DNA of 64,000 nt from an uncultured Lachnospiraceae bacterium (GTDB lineage Bacteria; Bacillota; Clostridia; Lachnospirales; Lachnospiraceae), in contig CANQAP010000002.1 in NCBI GenBank assembly GCA_947589305.1, forward strand, positions 1 to 64,000, read 5' to 3'. How positions within the stretch are numbered: position 1 is the first letter of the stretch; the number at the start of each line of letters is the position of its first letter. This document shows, piece by piece, positions 33,536 to 42,814 of the stretch. The notes below the pieces were generated by a model. That model was not told the DNA's origin. It worked only from the letters and a program-made list of their open reading frames with translations, and searched no databases. A program made the translations under genes and the position numbers.

Positions 33536-36463
33536 TTACTGTGCGGGCGGCGCCCCTTGTGGATTCTCCGTTGCAGGCGGTGCCGTTGTTTCCGAAGAGG
33601 TAGGTTCCGAAGAAGGCGGCGCCGTCGTTTCCGAAGAGGTGGCTTCCGAAGATGGAGGCGGTGTGCTGGTTGCCGTAAACCTTACGGTGATAGTGGCATT
33701 TCCGGATACATTGGTAAAGGTGTAGCTGGCGACCGCACCGACCGAAGTACCGTTGACGATAACATCCGCAATGGCATAGCCGGTGGACGGTGTGATATAG
33801 AAGGTTTTGGAACCGCCTGCCGGCACCTGACAACTCTCCGTAATAGTACCTCCGGTACCGTTCACGGAGGAAATGATGGTATAAGTGGCATCGGTAGGTG
33901 TGAGCGGTTCTTCGGTTGCGTCGGATGCAGGGTGCAGCGGACAAGTCTGTTCTTCAAATCCTTCCGGAATATTCTTATCCTTCATATCGCTTGGAATATA
34001 GATCGAGCCGTCATTCCGCCGGAAGTAAGTGAAAGTATACCGGGTCGGACAGGTATCCGTTGCAGGCAGATTGGATTCTTCACACATTTCAATGGTAACG
34101 TGACCGCCACAGGTTTCACCCGGAACCGTGCCGACTGCAAAATATTCCGTACGGGTTTCACACCCTTCGCCCGGCAGTAACCCGCTGGTCGTGCATACGG
34201 TAGCGGTAGTAATGCCGTCAACTTTCGGGAAGTCCTTAATTTCCTGCCCTTCCAGTTCTACGATCTGCTGCATGATCTTCGACCACATTCGTTCATGGAG
34301 GCTGCCGCTTCCCTTCGGTAAAGTCGTATTGATATCGTATCCCAGCCAGATCGATGCGGTGTAATACGGAGTGGAACCGCAGAACCATAAATCATAATCA
34401 CTGGAAGTGGTTCCGGTTTTTCCGGATACCGGCATGCCGCTGGATAATGCGCAGGGACCGCCGGTACCGGATGTGATGACATCTTTCATGGCATTGTTTA
34501 ACAGCCATGCGGTGGTCGGTTTCATGACTTGTCTGGTTTCCGGTTGATTGTCGATCAGGATATTGCCGTCATGATCCAAGACCTTTGTATAATAAATCGG
34601 TTCAACATATAATCCGCAGTTTGCGATCGAAGCAAATGCCGCGTTGATCTCTACGTTTTTGACGCCGTTGGTAATGCCGCCTAAGGCTAAAGACTGCTGA
34701 ATATCGGAATATACCGTACCGTCTGCATATACTTCCGATTCCACCAAGGTGGTGATACCCATATCCACTAAATATTGATAGGAAATATCCGGACCGACAT
34801 CCGTGATCGTCTGTACCGCAATAATATTCATGGAATCCCGTATAGCGGCACGAATGGACTGGAAGCCGCAGTAGGAATCGCCCCACCAGTTTTTGACTGG
34901 GCGTCCGTTTGCATAATTAAACGGTTTGTCTTCATACGTGGTTGCCAAGGTCATGCCGGCAGTATCCAAAGCCGGCACAAATGCCGCAAGAACCTTAAAG
35001 CAGGAACCCGGCTGACGCGTGGAATCCGTTGCACGGTTCAGGGTCAGGTTGCCGTTCTTCTCGCCGCGACCGCCGACGATCGCTTTGATCTGACCGGTAT
35101 ATTGATCCATGATGGTAAATGAAATCTGTGGCTGGATTGTCGTTTCATAGGTTTCCAGTAAAAAGGTCAGATCCGGATTTTCAGCCAGCATGTCCGCTTT
35201 GAATTCGTCTGCCGCGGCGCGGGCAGCTTCCTCATTCGGATAGATCAGGGAATAATCGTTATTTCCCGTTTTTTCCTTAAAATGGCTTAATAAATGATTG
35301 GTGCTGAAATTTGTCGTATTCTCGTTATCGTCTACCAGTGTCAGTTGATAAGAGAGAGAAACCTGCGTTGTTGCCGGATAATTTTCCGGATCATTCAGGA
35401 CAGTGTCGCAGATTTCCTGTATCGCCTCATCCTGTGTGATATAGATAGACAGACCGCCCGCATAGATGGCGTTGGATGCCTCGGTCGGCGTGTATCCGTA
35501 TTCATTGATCAACTGGTCTTTTAACGCATTGATGGTGGCATCTATAAAATAGGAATTGGCTTCCTGTTCTTCCATTACGGTATCGTGATGAAGCTCTACA
35601 CGGGAATAGACATCATCCGTACAGGCTTCCTCATATTCTTCTTCCGTGATAAAATCCAGAGCCAGCATTTCATCCAGCACGCTTTGCCGGCGCTGCGCGT
35701 TATTTTCCGGATGGATGATAGGATCATACTTGGTCGGGCTTTGCGTGATGGCGGCGATGACTGCGGATTCGGAAATGGTCAGATCCGATAAATCTTTACC
35801 GAAATAGGTCTGCGCAGCCGTCTGTACGCCGTGGCAGCCCTGACTTAAGTAAATACTGTTGAGGTAATATTCGAGGATTTCGTTTTTCGTCAGCCGTTTT
35901 TCTAATTCGATGGCGAGATACTGTTCCTGTACTTTACGTTCCAGAGATTCCATAAACGTATCTTCATTCATGCCGACGTTGAAGACTTCGTTTTTGATTA
36001 ACTGCTGGGTGATGGTACTGGCACCCTGATTGAAATGAAAATCGTTCCGGATGCCTTCGTACGCCGCCCGGAAAATACCCTGTACGTCGATTCCGTTGTG
36101 TTGGCGGAACCGTTTATCTTCAATGGCAATAAAGGCATTGACCAAGGATTCCGGGATATCGTCGTAATACGCATATTCCCGGTTGGAATCAATCGTGGAA
36201 AGCGTTTTTACCAGTTCGCCGTCCTGATTATAGATACAGGTCTGAAATCCTTCCGGTACGACGTTAATATCGTCTATGTTCGGAGCGTTATCCAATATCC
36301 CATTCATCATGCCGAAACCGGCACCGATGCCGATCGCTACAAAAGCCACTATACAGATTAAGAAGGCTTTAAAAAACGAAACCTTGAGTTTTTCCGTATT
36401 TTTACTGGTTTTTGAAACCAGATGCTTTTGCTTTTTGATTACTTCATTTTTACTGAAATTCAT
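33536..36463 (-). CDS. Class A penicillin-binding protein (PBP1a-type) with an unusual C-terminal extension
   Basis: A 975-residue bifunctional cell-wall synthase. After a membrane anchor (about 30-55) comes the GT51 glycosyltransferase, with the catalytic Glu in I-E-D-K-R-F-R-Q-H-N-G. The transpeptidase domain has S-C-F-K (active Ser in R-Q-P-G-S-C-F-K), S-M-N and K-T-G-T. From about residue 865 there is an Ig-like or InlB-repeat-like module (Y-T-F-T-N-V-S-G-N-A-T-I-T-V-R-F) and then a Pro/Ser/Thr/Glu-rich tail, where PASTA or nothing is more usual. The start at 36463 follows AAGGAGG; the longer frame begins at a TTG. Confidence 0.93.
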   Translation of the reverse strand: MNFSKNEVIKKQKHLVSKTSKNTEKLKVSFFKAFLICIVAFVAIGIGAGFGMMNGILDNAPNIDDINVVPEGFQTCIYNQDGELVKTLSTIDSNREYAYYDDIPESLVNAFIAIEDKRFRQHNGIDVQGIFRAAYEGIRNDFHFNQGASTITQQLIKNEVFNVGMNEDTFMESLERKVQEQYLAIELEKRLTKNEILEYYLNSIYLSQGCHGVQTAAQTYFGKDLSDLTISESAVIAAITQSPTKYDPIIHPENNAQRRQSVLDEMLALDFITEEEYEEACTDDVYSRVELHHDTVMEEQEANSYFIDATINALKDQLINEYGYTPTEASNAIYAGGLSIYITQDEAIQEICDTVLNDPENYPATTQVSLSYQLTLVDDNENTTNFSTNHLLSHFKEKTGNNDYSLIYPNEEAARAAADEFKADMLAENPDLTFLLETYETTIQPQISFTIMDQYTGQIKAIVGGRGEKNGNLTLNRATDSTRQPGSCFKVLAAFVPALDTAGMTLATTYEDKPFNYANGRPVKNWWGDSYCGFQSIRAAIRDSMNIIAVQTITDVGPDISYQYLVDMGITTLVESEVYADGTVYSDIQQSLALGGITNGVKNVEINAAFASIANCGLYVEPIYYTKVLDHDGNILIDNQPETRQVMKPTTAWLLNNAMKDVITSGTGGPCALSSGMPVSGKTGTTSSDYDLWFCGSTPYYTASIWLGYDINTTLPKGSGSLHERMWSKIMQQIVELEGQEIKDFPKVDGITTATVCTTSGLLPGEGCETRTEYFAVGTVPGETCGGHVTIEMCEESNLPATDTCPTRYTFTYFRRNDGSIYIPSDMKDKNIPEGFEEQTCPLHPASDATEEPLTPTDATYTIISSVNGTGGTITESCQVPAGGSKTFYITPSTGYAIADVIVNGTSVGAVASYTFTNVSGNATITVRFTATSTPPPSSEATSSETTAPPSSEPTSSETTAPPATENPQGAPPAQ
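33582..33659. repeat. Two 39-base direct repeats in the PBP tail
   Basis: 33582-33620 and 33621-33659 are near-identical copies that differ at a few positions. They encode two copies of a Pro-Pro-Ser-Ser-Glu-x-Thr-Ser-Ser-Glu-Thr-Thr-Ala unit at the extreme C-terminus of the PBP. Confidence 0.85.
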
Positions 36464-36501
36464 GAAAGCGCCTCCTTTATGTATCCAATAGCACTTCAAC
36501 C

Positions 36502-36510
36502 ATTATAGCA
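36502..36510 (-). promoter_or_regulatory. Extended -10 element of the PBP gene
   Basis: On the minus strand TGCTATAAT, an extended -10 box, lies about 40 bases before the PBP start. No good -35 box accompanies it. Confidence 0.45.
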
Positions 36511-36624
36511 AATATACTTATTGAAATAAAGAAAAAAATAGTAACTGTCATACTTTCTTCATATTTTTGACAGATTGATCCATCAAAACCATAACCAGAT
36601 TTTATGGTTTTTATTCATAGGGAA

Positions 36625-36653
36625 TTGTCATCTCTGACCGGAAAAGTTATACT
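36625..36653 (+). promoter_or_regulatory. Promoter of the YigZ-family gene
   Basis: TTGTCA at 36625-36630 and TATACT at 36648-36653 with a 17-base spacer, 25 bases before the start. Confidence 0.7.
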
Positions 36654-36678
36654 CATGATAGGCAGGAGGCGAATCCAT

Positions 36679-37299
36679 ATGGAAGAATATTTAGCGTTGG
36701 CAGAGAGCGGACAGGGTGAGATCATAGAAAAAAAATCTCGGTTTATCGGATATACGGCATCCGTAGAATCGGAAGACGAAGCGGTTGCATTTATTGATTC
36801 CATCCGAAAAAAACACTATGATGCAAGGCATAACTGTTTTGCATATTCCATCGGGTTGGATTCACAGCCATACCAGCGGTTTTCAGATGACGGGGAACCG
36901 CAGGGGACAGCGGGAAAACCGATTTTGGAAGTGATACAGGGGAGCGGGATCCGCAATATCTGTATTGTCGTCACCCGATATTTTGGCGGTACGTTATTAG
37001 GGACAGGCGGTCTGGTACGGGCATATACGGAAGCGGCGAAAGCCGGAATCAATGCCAGTGTCGTCCGTATGAAGCGTCAATGGATCGAGGCTGAGATTCC
37101 GGCGGAATATACGGATTTGGGCAAGCTCCAATATCTGATAGGGAATACGGATGCAGAAATGACAGATACGGTGTATACGGACCAAGTGTTACTGAAAGTC
37201 CGGGTTTATGCAAAGGTGTATGATGAATTTGTGAAAGCGGTGACAGAGGCTACCGGCGGGAGAGTTCAGGTTGAAAAAACGGGTGAGATCTTTGCCTGA
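36679..37299 (+). CDS. YigZ/IMPACT-family protein
   Basis: A 206-residue protein of the UPF0029/IMPACT type. Family residues are visible in K-S-R-F-I-G-Y, A-R-H-N-C-F-A-Y, S-D-D-G-E-P-Q-G-T-A-G-K-P and V-T-R-Y-F-G-G-T-L-L-G-T-G-G-L-V-R-A-Y. The C-terminal third is a small ferredoxin-like DUF1949 domain. The eukaryotic relative acts in translational control; the bacterial role is unclear. The start at 36679 follows AGGAGG and lies just after a good promoter. Confidence 0.9.
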   Translation: MEEYLALAESGQGEIIEKKSRFIGYTASVESEDEAVAFIDSIRKKHYDARHNCFAYSIGLDSQPYQRFSDDGEPQGTAGKPILEVIQGSGIRNICIVVTRYFGGTLLGTGGLVRAYTEAAKAGINASVVRMKRQWIEAEIPAEYTDLGKLQYLIGNTDAEMTDTVYTDQVLLKVRVYAKVYDEFVKAVTEATGGRVQVEKTGEIFA

Positions 37300-37433
37300 G
37301 CGGTCAGCAAAAGCATCGGCACCGTAACTCCGGCTTGCCAACGGTTTGGCACTATGATAGAATGTAACTCGTTGTGAATCAATCACAAAACAGAAAGAAT
37401 CTATACGGATTTCAGAAGAGAGAAGGAAAACAC

Positions 37434-39275
37434 ATGAAAATGACCAGAGAGGATATACGGAATGTTGCGATTATCGCCCATGTCGATCACGGCAAAACAA
37501 CCTTAGTAGATGAGTTGCTCAAACAAAGCGGTGTCTTTCGTGAGAATCAGGAAGTGGCGGAACGGGTCATGGATTCCAATGATATCGAACGGGAGCGCGG
37601 TATCACCATTTTATCGAAAAACACTGCCGTTATGTACGGCAATACGAAGATCAATATTATAGATACGCCGGGACATGCAGATTTCGGCGGTGAGGTGGAA
37701 CGTGTCTTAAAAATGGTCAACGGCGTCATTTTGGTAGTAGATGCGTTTGAAGGAGCTATGCCGCAGACGAAGTTCGTGTTAAAAAAAGCACTGGAATTGG
37801 ATTTGAGTGTGATCGTCTGCATTAACAAGATTGACCGTCCGGAAGCGAGACCGGCGGAAGTGGTAGACGAAGTCTTGGAATTGCTGATGGATTTGGATGC
37901 CAGTGACGAGCAACTGGATTGTCCGTTTATTTATGCGTCGGCAAAGACCGGCGTAGCAAGTACGGATATGAATCAGGAAGGCACGGATATGAAGCCGTTG
38001 TTTGAAGCGATTTTGAATCACATTCCGGCACCGGAAGGAGATCCGGAGGCTCCGACACAGGTATTGATCAGTACGATTGATTATAATGAGTATGTAGGGC
38101 GTATCGGAGTCGGAAAGGTAGACAACGGTTCTCTGAAACTGAATCAGGAAGTCTTACTGGTAAATCACCACGATCCGGATAAGCATCAAAAGGTAAAGAT
38201 TGGAAAACTGTATGAATTTGACGGTTTGAATAAAGTGGAAGTATCGGAAGCGGGTATCGGAGCGATCGTTGCGATATCGGGTATTGCAGATATCCATATC
38301 GGAGATACCTTATGTTCACCGGAAGCCCCGGATCCGATACCGTTTCAGAAAATTTCCGAACCGACGATCTCCATGCAGTTTATGGTAAATGATTCACCGT
38401 TGGCTGGCAAGGAAGGTAAGTTTGTCACTTCCCGCCACTTACGCGACCGCCTCTTTCGTGAACTGAATACCGACGTCAGTCTGCGGGTAGAGGAGACGGA
38501 CACGACGGAAGCCTATAAAGTATCCGGTCGGGGCGAGTTGCACCTATCCGTTTTGATTGAAAATATGCGGAGAGAAGGGTATGAATTCGCAGTCAGTAAA
38601 GCCGAAGTGATCTACAAAGAAGATGAACGGGGGAAGAAACTGGAGCCGATGGAGGTGGCAGTGATCGATGTGCCGGACGAATTTTCCGGTACGGTCATTA
38701 ATATGCTGACGCAGAGAAAAGGCGAGTTGCAGGGAATGGTACCGATGTCGGACGGTAATGTGCGGCTGGAATTCCGTATTCCGTCCCGTGGACTGATCGG
38801 TTTTCGGAATGACTTTTTAACCTCTACGAAAGGAACCGGCGTTATCAATACCGTGTTTGACGGTTATAGTCCGTATAAGGGAGAGATACAATACCGTACA
38901 CAGGGGTCTTTGATCGCGTATGAAAGCGGTACCAGTATCACATATGGTCTGTTTAATGCGCAGGAACGTGGCATATTGTTTATCGGTCCCGGCGAAACCG
39001 TGTATGGCGGAATGGTAGTGGGGGAAAATGCCAAAACAGATGACATTGAAGTCAATGTCTGCAAGACAAAGCATTTAACCAATACCCGTTCCTCTGGTTC
39101 GGACGATGCACTCAAACTGGTGCCGCCACGGATCCTCAGTCTGGAACAGGCATTGGAATTTATCGATACTGATGAATTACTGGAAATCACACCGAAGAAT
39201 TTACGGATCCGTAAAAAGATACTGGATCCGACGCTGCGGATGCGTGCGAAAAGAAACGCGCAGTCTCATTCTTAA
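37434..39275 (+). CDS. typA: Ribosome-binding GTPase TypA/BipA
   Basis: A 613-residue translational GTPase. The G domain opens with N-V-A-I-I-A-H-V-D-H-G-K-T-T-L, then the switch I region R-E-R-G-I-T-I, D-T-P-G-H-A-D-F-G-G-E and N-K-I-D. The EF-G-like domains and the C-terminal BipA-specific domain follow (V-Y-G-G-M-V-V-G-E-N region). It helps ribosome assembly at low temperature and stress. The start at 37434 follows AGAAGGA; the frame upstream to 37374 has no ribosome site. Its stop overlaps the convergent hslO stop by 4 bases. Confidence 0.95.
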   Translation: MKMTREDIRNVAIIAHVDHGKTTLVDELLKQSGVFRENQEVAERVMDSNDIERERGITILSKNTAVMYGNTKINIIDTPGHADFGGEVERVLKMVNGVILVVDAFEGAMPQTKFVLKKALELDLSVIVCINKIDRPEARPAEVVDEVLELLMDLDASDEQLDCPFIYASAKTGVASTDMNQEGTDMKPLFEAILNHIPAPEGDPEAPTQVLISTIDYNEYVGRIGVGKVDNGSLKLNQEVLLVNHHDPDKHQKVKIGKLYEFDGLNKVEVSEAGIGAIVAISGIADIHIGDTLCSPEAPDPIPFQKISEPTISMQFMVNDSPLAGKEGKFVTSRHLRDRLFRELNTDVSLRVEETDTTEAYKVSGRGELHLSVLIENMRREGYEFAVSKAEVIYKEDERGKKLEPMEVAVIDVPDEFSGTVINMLTQRKGELQGMVPMSDGNVRLEFRIPSRGLIGFRNDFLTSTKGTGVINTVFDGYSPYKGEIQYRTQGSLIAYESGTSITYGLFNAQERGILFIGPGETVYGGMVVGENAKTDDIEVNVCKTKHLTNTRSSGSDDALKLVPPRILSLEQALEFIDTDELLEITPKNLRIRKKILDPTLRMRAKRNAQSHS

Positions 39276-40141
39276 TGCAGCATATCACGTAAATCCTGTG
39301 TGTCAAACGTATAGGTTTTTCCACAGAAATGACAGTTGACTTCAATGGGCTTTTGCTCAGCGATCATCTCTTCTAAATCTTTGCGTCCGACACTCATAAC
39401 CGCTTGCGATACCCGTTCACGGGAGCAATCGCAGCGGTATGCGGTTGGCAGGGTATCCATGATCTGAACATCATATCCTTCAAATAACATCTGCATCATA
39501 TCCTCCGGAGACATTCCCTGATCAAGCAGGGTAGTGACGGAGGAAAAATGGTCTAACCGTTCTTCTAATGCAGTGATCAGACGTTCTTCCGTAAGCGGCA
39601 TGAGTTGGATGATAAATCCGCCAGCCTGTTTTACCGTGTTGTTTTTCTCCATCAATACGCCTAAGGCAACGGAACTTGGCACCTGTTCACTGGTAGCAAA
39701 GTAATAGGTTAAATCTTCCGCGATCTCACCGGATACTAAATGCGTCTGTCCGACATACGGTTCTTTTAATCCGATATCTTTGATGACACTGAGTACGCCG
39801 AGATCCAAGGCTTTTGCGACGTCGAGTTTGCCTTTGCTATTGGCAGGTAACAGGACATTGGGATTTGTGACATAGCCTTTGACATTGGCGTTGCCGTCAG
39901 ATGTCACAATCAGTCCTCCAATGGGTCCGTTGCATTTGATCTGAAGGGTAGTCAGGTCGTTCTTCCCTTTGCTCATGCTGCCGATCATGGCGCCGGCGGT
40001 CAGTAAACGCCCTAAAGCGGCGGTTGCGACAGGACTTGTATTGTGTATGGAACGTGCAGTTTCAACTGTTTCTTTTGTGGTTGCCGCAAAAAACCGCACC
40101 TGATGATCGGCAGCGGTTCCGCGAATGATGTAGTCTGACAT
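39272..40141 (-). CDS. hslO: Redox-regulated chaperone Hsp33
   Basis: A 289-residue Hsp33. The C-terminal redox switch has the four zinc-binding cysteines as C-D-C and C-H-F-C. On oxidation they release zinc and open the chaperone site. The N-terminal region has the family's A-A-L-G-R-L-L-T-A-G-A-M-I-G. The start at 40141 follows GAAAGGAAAG. The methyltransferase gene lies 23 bases upstream and shares a consensus promoter, so the pair is an operon. Confidence 0.95.
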   Translation of the reverse strand: MSDYIIRGTAADHQVRFFAATTKETVETARSIHNTSPVATAALGRLLTAGAMIGSMSKGKNDLTTLQIKCNGPIGGLIVTSDGNANVKGYVTNPNVLLPANSKGKLDVAKALDLGVLSVIKDIGLKEPYVGQTHLVSGEIAEDLTYYFATSEQVPSSVALGVLMEKNNTVKQAGGFIIQLMPLTEERLITALEERLDHFSSVTTLLDQGMSPEDMMQMLFEGYDVQIMDTLPTAYRCDCSRERVSQAVMSVGRKDLEEMIAEQKPIEVNCHFCGKTYTFDTQDLRDMLH

Positions 40142-40164
40142 AATTCTTTCCTTTCTGATTGTTA

Positions 40165-40923
40165 TCACGGATTCTTACCGTGTTCTTGCGCTACGATAAA
40201 GATACGAGTGCTTTCGGCATGAGGGGGCTGATAAGAGAGTGTGTCATAAGCGGTGATATATTCCATGCCCGCCTGTTTCAGCAGCCGCTGCATATCTGCT
40301 AAACGGTATGCCCGTTGGAGATGTTCTTCCTGATATTTACGATACATATCCGAAGCTTCGCGTACAAAGATGCTTAACAGATATTCGTTTAACCGGGTAG
40401 CTTCATGATATTCATTCTCCCAGATAAAACTCATATCTTCACGATCTTCCGCAAACGTAGAATCGCCGAGAACAGACCGATAATAATATTCCGTATGAAA
40501 ATCAAAAATAAAATAGCCGTGTGGATCAAGGTAGTTATTGACCAGACGGAATACCTGTTCCAGCTCAGCCGGTTCCGTGATATAATTGATGCTGTCGCAA
40601 AAACTGATGATCGACCGTACCGTACCATATAATTCAAATTGCCGCATGTCTTGCAGCAGATATAAAATATCATGACCGGAACGGTTCTTTTTTTCCTGAG
40701 CAAGCTCCAGCATATCGGCGGAATAATCAATGCCGATCATATCATATCCCGCTTCAGCCATCAGTTCCGTAAGAGTTCCGGTGCCGCAGCCGAGTTCCGC
40801 GATCAAACCGTCCGTAATATGATGATCCGACAGCAGCCGGCATAAGAACCGACACCCTTCCCGATAGGGTACATTATCCATAAAACTGTCATAAACCTGA
40901 GCGAAACCGGTATAAGCATCCAT
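40165..40923 (-). CDS. Class I SAM-dependent methyltransferase
   Basis: A 252-residue protein with the methyltransferase motif I, A-E-L-G-C-G-T-G-T-L-T-E-L, near 40-52, followed by G-I-D-Y-S-A-D-M-L. A small lid domain lies in the second half. The substrate cannot be told; relatives include YodH/YqeM-like enzymes. It is the first gene in an operon with hslO and is driven by a perfect-consensus promoter. AGGAG precedes the start. Confidence 0.87.
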   Translation of the reverse strand: MDAYTGFAQVYDSFMDNVPYREGCRFLCRLLSDHHITDGLIAELGCGTGTLTELMAEAGYDMIGIDYSADMLELAQEKKNRSGHDILYLLQDMRQFELYGTVRSIISFCDSINYITEPAELEQVFRLVNNYLDPHGYFIFDFHTEYYYRSVLGDSTFAEDREDMSFIWENEYHEATRLNEYLLSIFVREASDMYRKYQEEHLQRAYRLADMQRLLKQAGMEYITAYDTLSYQPPHAESTRIFIVAQEHGKNP

Positions 40924-40946
40924 AACGTGAACTCCTTTCTGAATGG

Positions 40947-40975
40947 ATTATAGACCGTGAGAAAGCGGCTGTCAA
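40947..40975 (-). promoter_or_regulatory. Perfect-consensus promoter of the methyltransferase-hslO operon
   Basis: On the minus strand TTGACA (40970-40975) and TATAAT (40947-40952) are exactly 17 bases apart. Confidence 0.88.
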
Positions 40976-40979
40976 ATGG

Positions 40980-41008
40980 TTGTAGGAACGGGTGAGATGT
41001 AGTATAGT
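40980..41008 (+). promoter_or_regulatory. Predicted promoter, divergent from the previous one
   Basis: TTGTAG at 40980-40985 and TATAGT at 41003-41008 with a 17-base spacer, 22 bases before the start of the membrane protein gene. Its -35 box lies only 4 bases from the -35 box of the opposite promoter. Confidence 0.55.
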
Positions 41009-41029
41009 AATCGTATAGGAGTTGTAAAA

Positions 41030-42052
41030 ATGAAAGAAAAGCAGAGCCACAGTGAGCATCTAAGTTTATTGTTATTTAAAAATACAGTCGCTATTTTGAT
41101 TCCTGCGATTATCGTATTTGCAGTGATTTTTTGGGTTACCTACCGATATCCGATCGTATTCCGTCTTTCCACGCATCCGGTAGAATCCCTTGAGGAAATG
41201 CAGGATTGGTATGAGAAAGAATGCTATAATATCCGCATGGATATCTCTGCCTTGAATTATACGGGATACGATTACTATGAAAATGGAAAACAGATAGGAG
41301 CCTATTATTATGCGTTTATGGGAAATGAATGCGTGTTTTTTTTGATCCGTACCAAGGAACCGGAAAGTACGATCAAACAAACGGTGGTGCAGGGGAAAAT
41401 GTTGGCGGAATCCGCAAGTATGGATGCAATGAAACATGAATTTGCGACCGCGATGAATCTGGACTATGAGACCTTTAACGCATTGGTGAATCCGATCATG
41501 GTCAGTGAAATAGACTATTCCTATTTGGAGGTTCTTCTGCTATGGCTTTTGATCATTATTCCGTATGTCATAACGGGATGGATGATCCTGCGGTCGGTGG
41601 TTTGGACGATTCAGCCTTATAAGCATCCAAGTACAAAGGTACTCGCAGATTTTGGCGACCGACGGCTGGTATATGAAGAGATCCGCTCGCAATTTCACAA
41701 TCGTTTGGTAAAGCATAACTATAACTATTTTTTCACGGAAGAATATCTGATTATCAGCAGTTGGTGGAAAACGGATTTTGTACGGATTGATTTTATTAAG
41801 TATATTTCCCGTCATGTCATTCAGACACATCACGGAAAAAAACAACTGTACCGCCTGACAATGTCCAATCCGGAAAAAATGTTCTATGAAAAAGACTTTG
41901 CATCGGAAGCATGCGCGGATGAGATTATGGCGGAGTTGATCCGCATGAGTCCGCAGATCGATAACCGTACCATGAATATCTTTGATCTGCCGAAACCGGA
42001 AGAAGAACAGGTGGTACGGGAAGAGACACAGGACACAAAAGAAGAGGCATAA
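41030..42052 (+). CDS. Membrane protein of unknown function, two hydrophobic segments
   Basis: A 340-residue protein with a first membrane segment at about 16-39, an outer domain of some 120 residues, a second membrane segment near 168-190 and a cytoplasmic domain of 140 residues. The last part has the look of a PH-like or YcxB-like fold (Y-F-F-T-E-E-Y-L-I-I-S-S-W-W and F-V-R-I-D-F-I-K-Y-I). The C-terminal 20 residues are acidic. I do not recognise a named family with certainty. A promoter lies directly upstream and a hairpin lies directly after the stop. Confidence 0.75.
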   Translation: MKEKQSHSEHLSLLLFKNTVAILIPAIIVFAVIFWVTYRYPIVFRLSTHPVESLEEMQDWYEKECYNIRMDISALNYTGYDYYENGKQIGAYYYAFMGNECVFFLIRTKEPESTIKQTVVQGKMLAESASMDAMKHEFATAMNLDYETFNALVNPIMVSEIDYSYLEVLLLWLLIIIPYVITGWMILRSVVWTIQPYKHPSTKVLADFGDRRLVYEEIRSQFHNRLVKHNYNYFFTEEYLIISSWWKTDFVRIDFIKYISRHVIQTHHGKKQLYRLTMSNPEKMFYEKDFASEACADEIMAELIRMSPQIDNRTMNIFDLPKPEEEQVVREETQDTKEEA

Positions 42053-42089
42053 ACAAAACCGTCCGATAGTATTCTGCCATCGGACGGTT
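42050..42089 (-). terminator. Terminator of the small acidic protein gene
   Basis: AACCGTCCGAT at 42057-42067 pairs with ATCGGACGGTT at 42079-42089. Read on the minus strand it is followed by TTTTGTTT. On the plus strand it directly follows the stop of the membrane protein gene and may serve both. Confidence 0.8.
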
Positions 42090-42133
42090 AAAAAAGAAGT
42101 GTATGAAAAATAAATTTGGGAATCAAATATGGA

Positions 42134-42589
42134 TCAATCGGCATCTCCGTCTAAAGCCGCTTCATCAGCCAATACATCTTCGTCTTCGGAGACATCGGAT
42201 AAACCTTCATATTCAAAAGGGATGTCTTCTTCCTCTGCTGCGGTATCCTGCTCCGGTTCCGGTTCCGTCACGGTAGGTTTTGGCGCTTCCGGAACGTCAT
42301 CCTCGGATGCGATATTGATGGAAGTATATCCACGATCGGAAGAATCTGCAGATGCTTCCGTCTCATCATCAAAGAACTCCGCATCATCAAAGAAATCCTC
42401 TTCCTTATTGCCAAGTACCTTGTTGGAAACAAATGACTTTGCAGAATCGATTTTTTCCTTTACTTCAGGTTTTTCAAAAAATTCCTTGATCTTGTCTTTG
42501 TATACATAACATGCAGTCCCTACCGCAGCCAATCCGGCAACGGCAGCAACGACTTTTACTATAGTTCCGCCCTTCTTACTCAATGCCAT
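42134..42589 (-). CDS. Small membrane-anchored acidic protein
   Basis: A 151-residue protein: a basic N-terminus, one hydrophobic segment (about 10-30, V-V-A-A-V-A-G-L-A-A-V-G), then K-D-K-I-K-E-F-F-E-K-P-E-V-K-E-K, a helix resembling YtxH-type proteins. The second half is very acidic with many Asp and Glu, and low in complexity. There is no catalytic motif. AAAGGAG lies unusually close (2 bases) to the ATG, so a slightly later start, such as a TTG six bases on, is possible. Function unknown. Confidence 0.65.
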   Translation of the reverse strand: MALSKKGGTIVKVVAAVAGLAAVGTACYVYKDKIKEFFEKPEVKEKIDSAKSFVSNKVLGNKEEDFFDDAEFFDDETEASADSSDRGYTSINIASEDDVPEAPKPTVTEPEPEQDTAAEEEDIPFEYEGLSDVSEDEDVLADEAALDGDAD

Positions 42590-42814
42590 CTCTCCTTTGG
42601 TTTTTTATATATTGTTTCACTTATCGTATATTTTAATACGAAATTGGGAAAAAATCAATTATAATATGGAAAGGAATGCCAGAATTGTAAAAACGACTGT
42701 GGCATTGCAAAGAAAAGTGGAAGCATGTATACTACAAACAGATGAAAAAAGACAGTTTGAGGGAAAACAGACATGCAGCATAATGACACGGTTTTAAGCG
42801 ATTAGGGAAAAGAA

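Noticed and set aside
33533-34180. 215-codon plus-strand frame rich in Arg and Gly
   Set aside because: Shadow of the PBP C-terminal repeat region; low complexity caused by the opposite-strand codons.
42597-42797. 66-codon plus-strand frame
   Set aside because: No ribosome site, mixed composition and no protein-like pattern; probably the upstream region of the C39-like gene.
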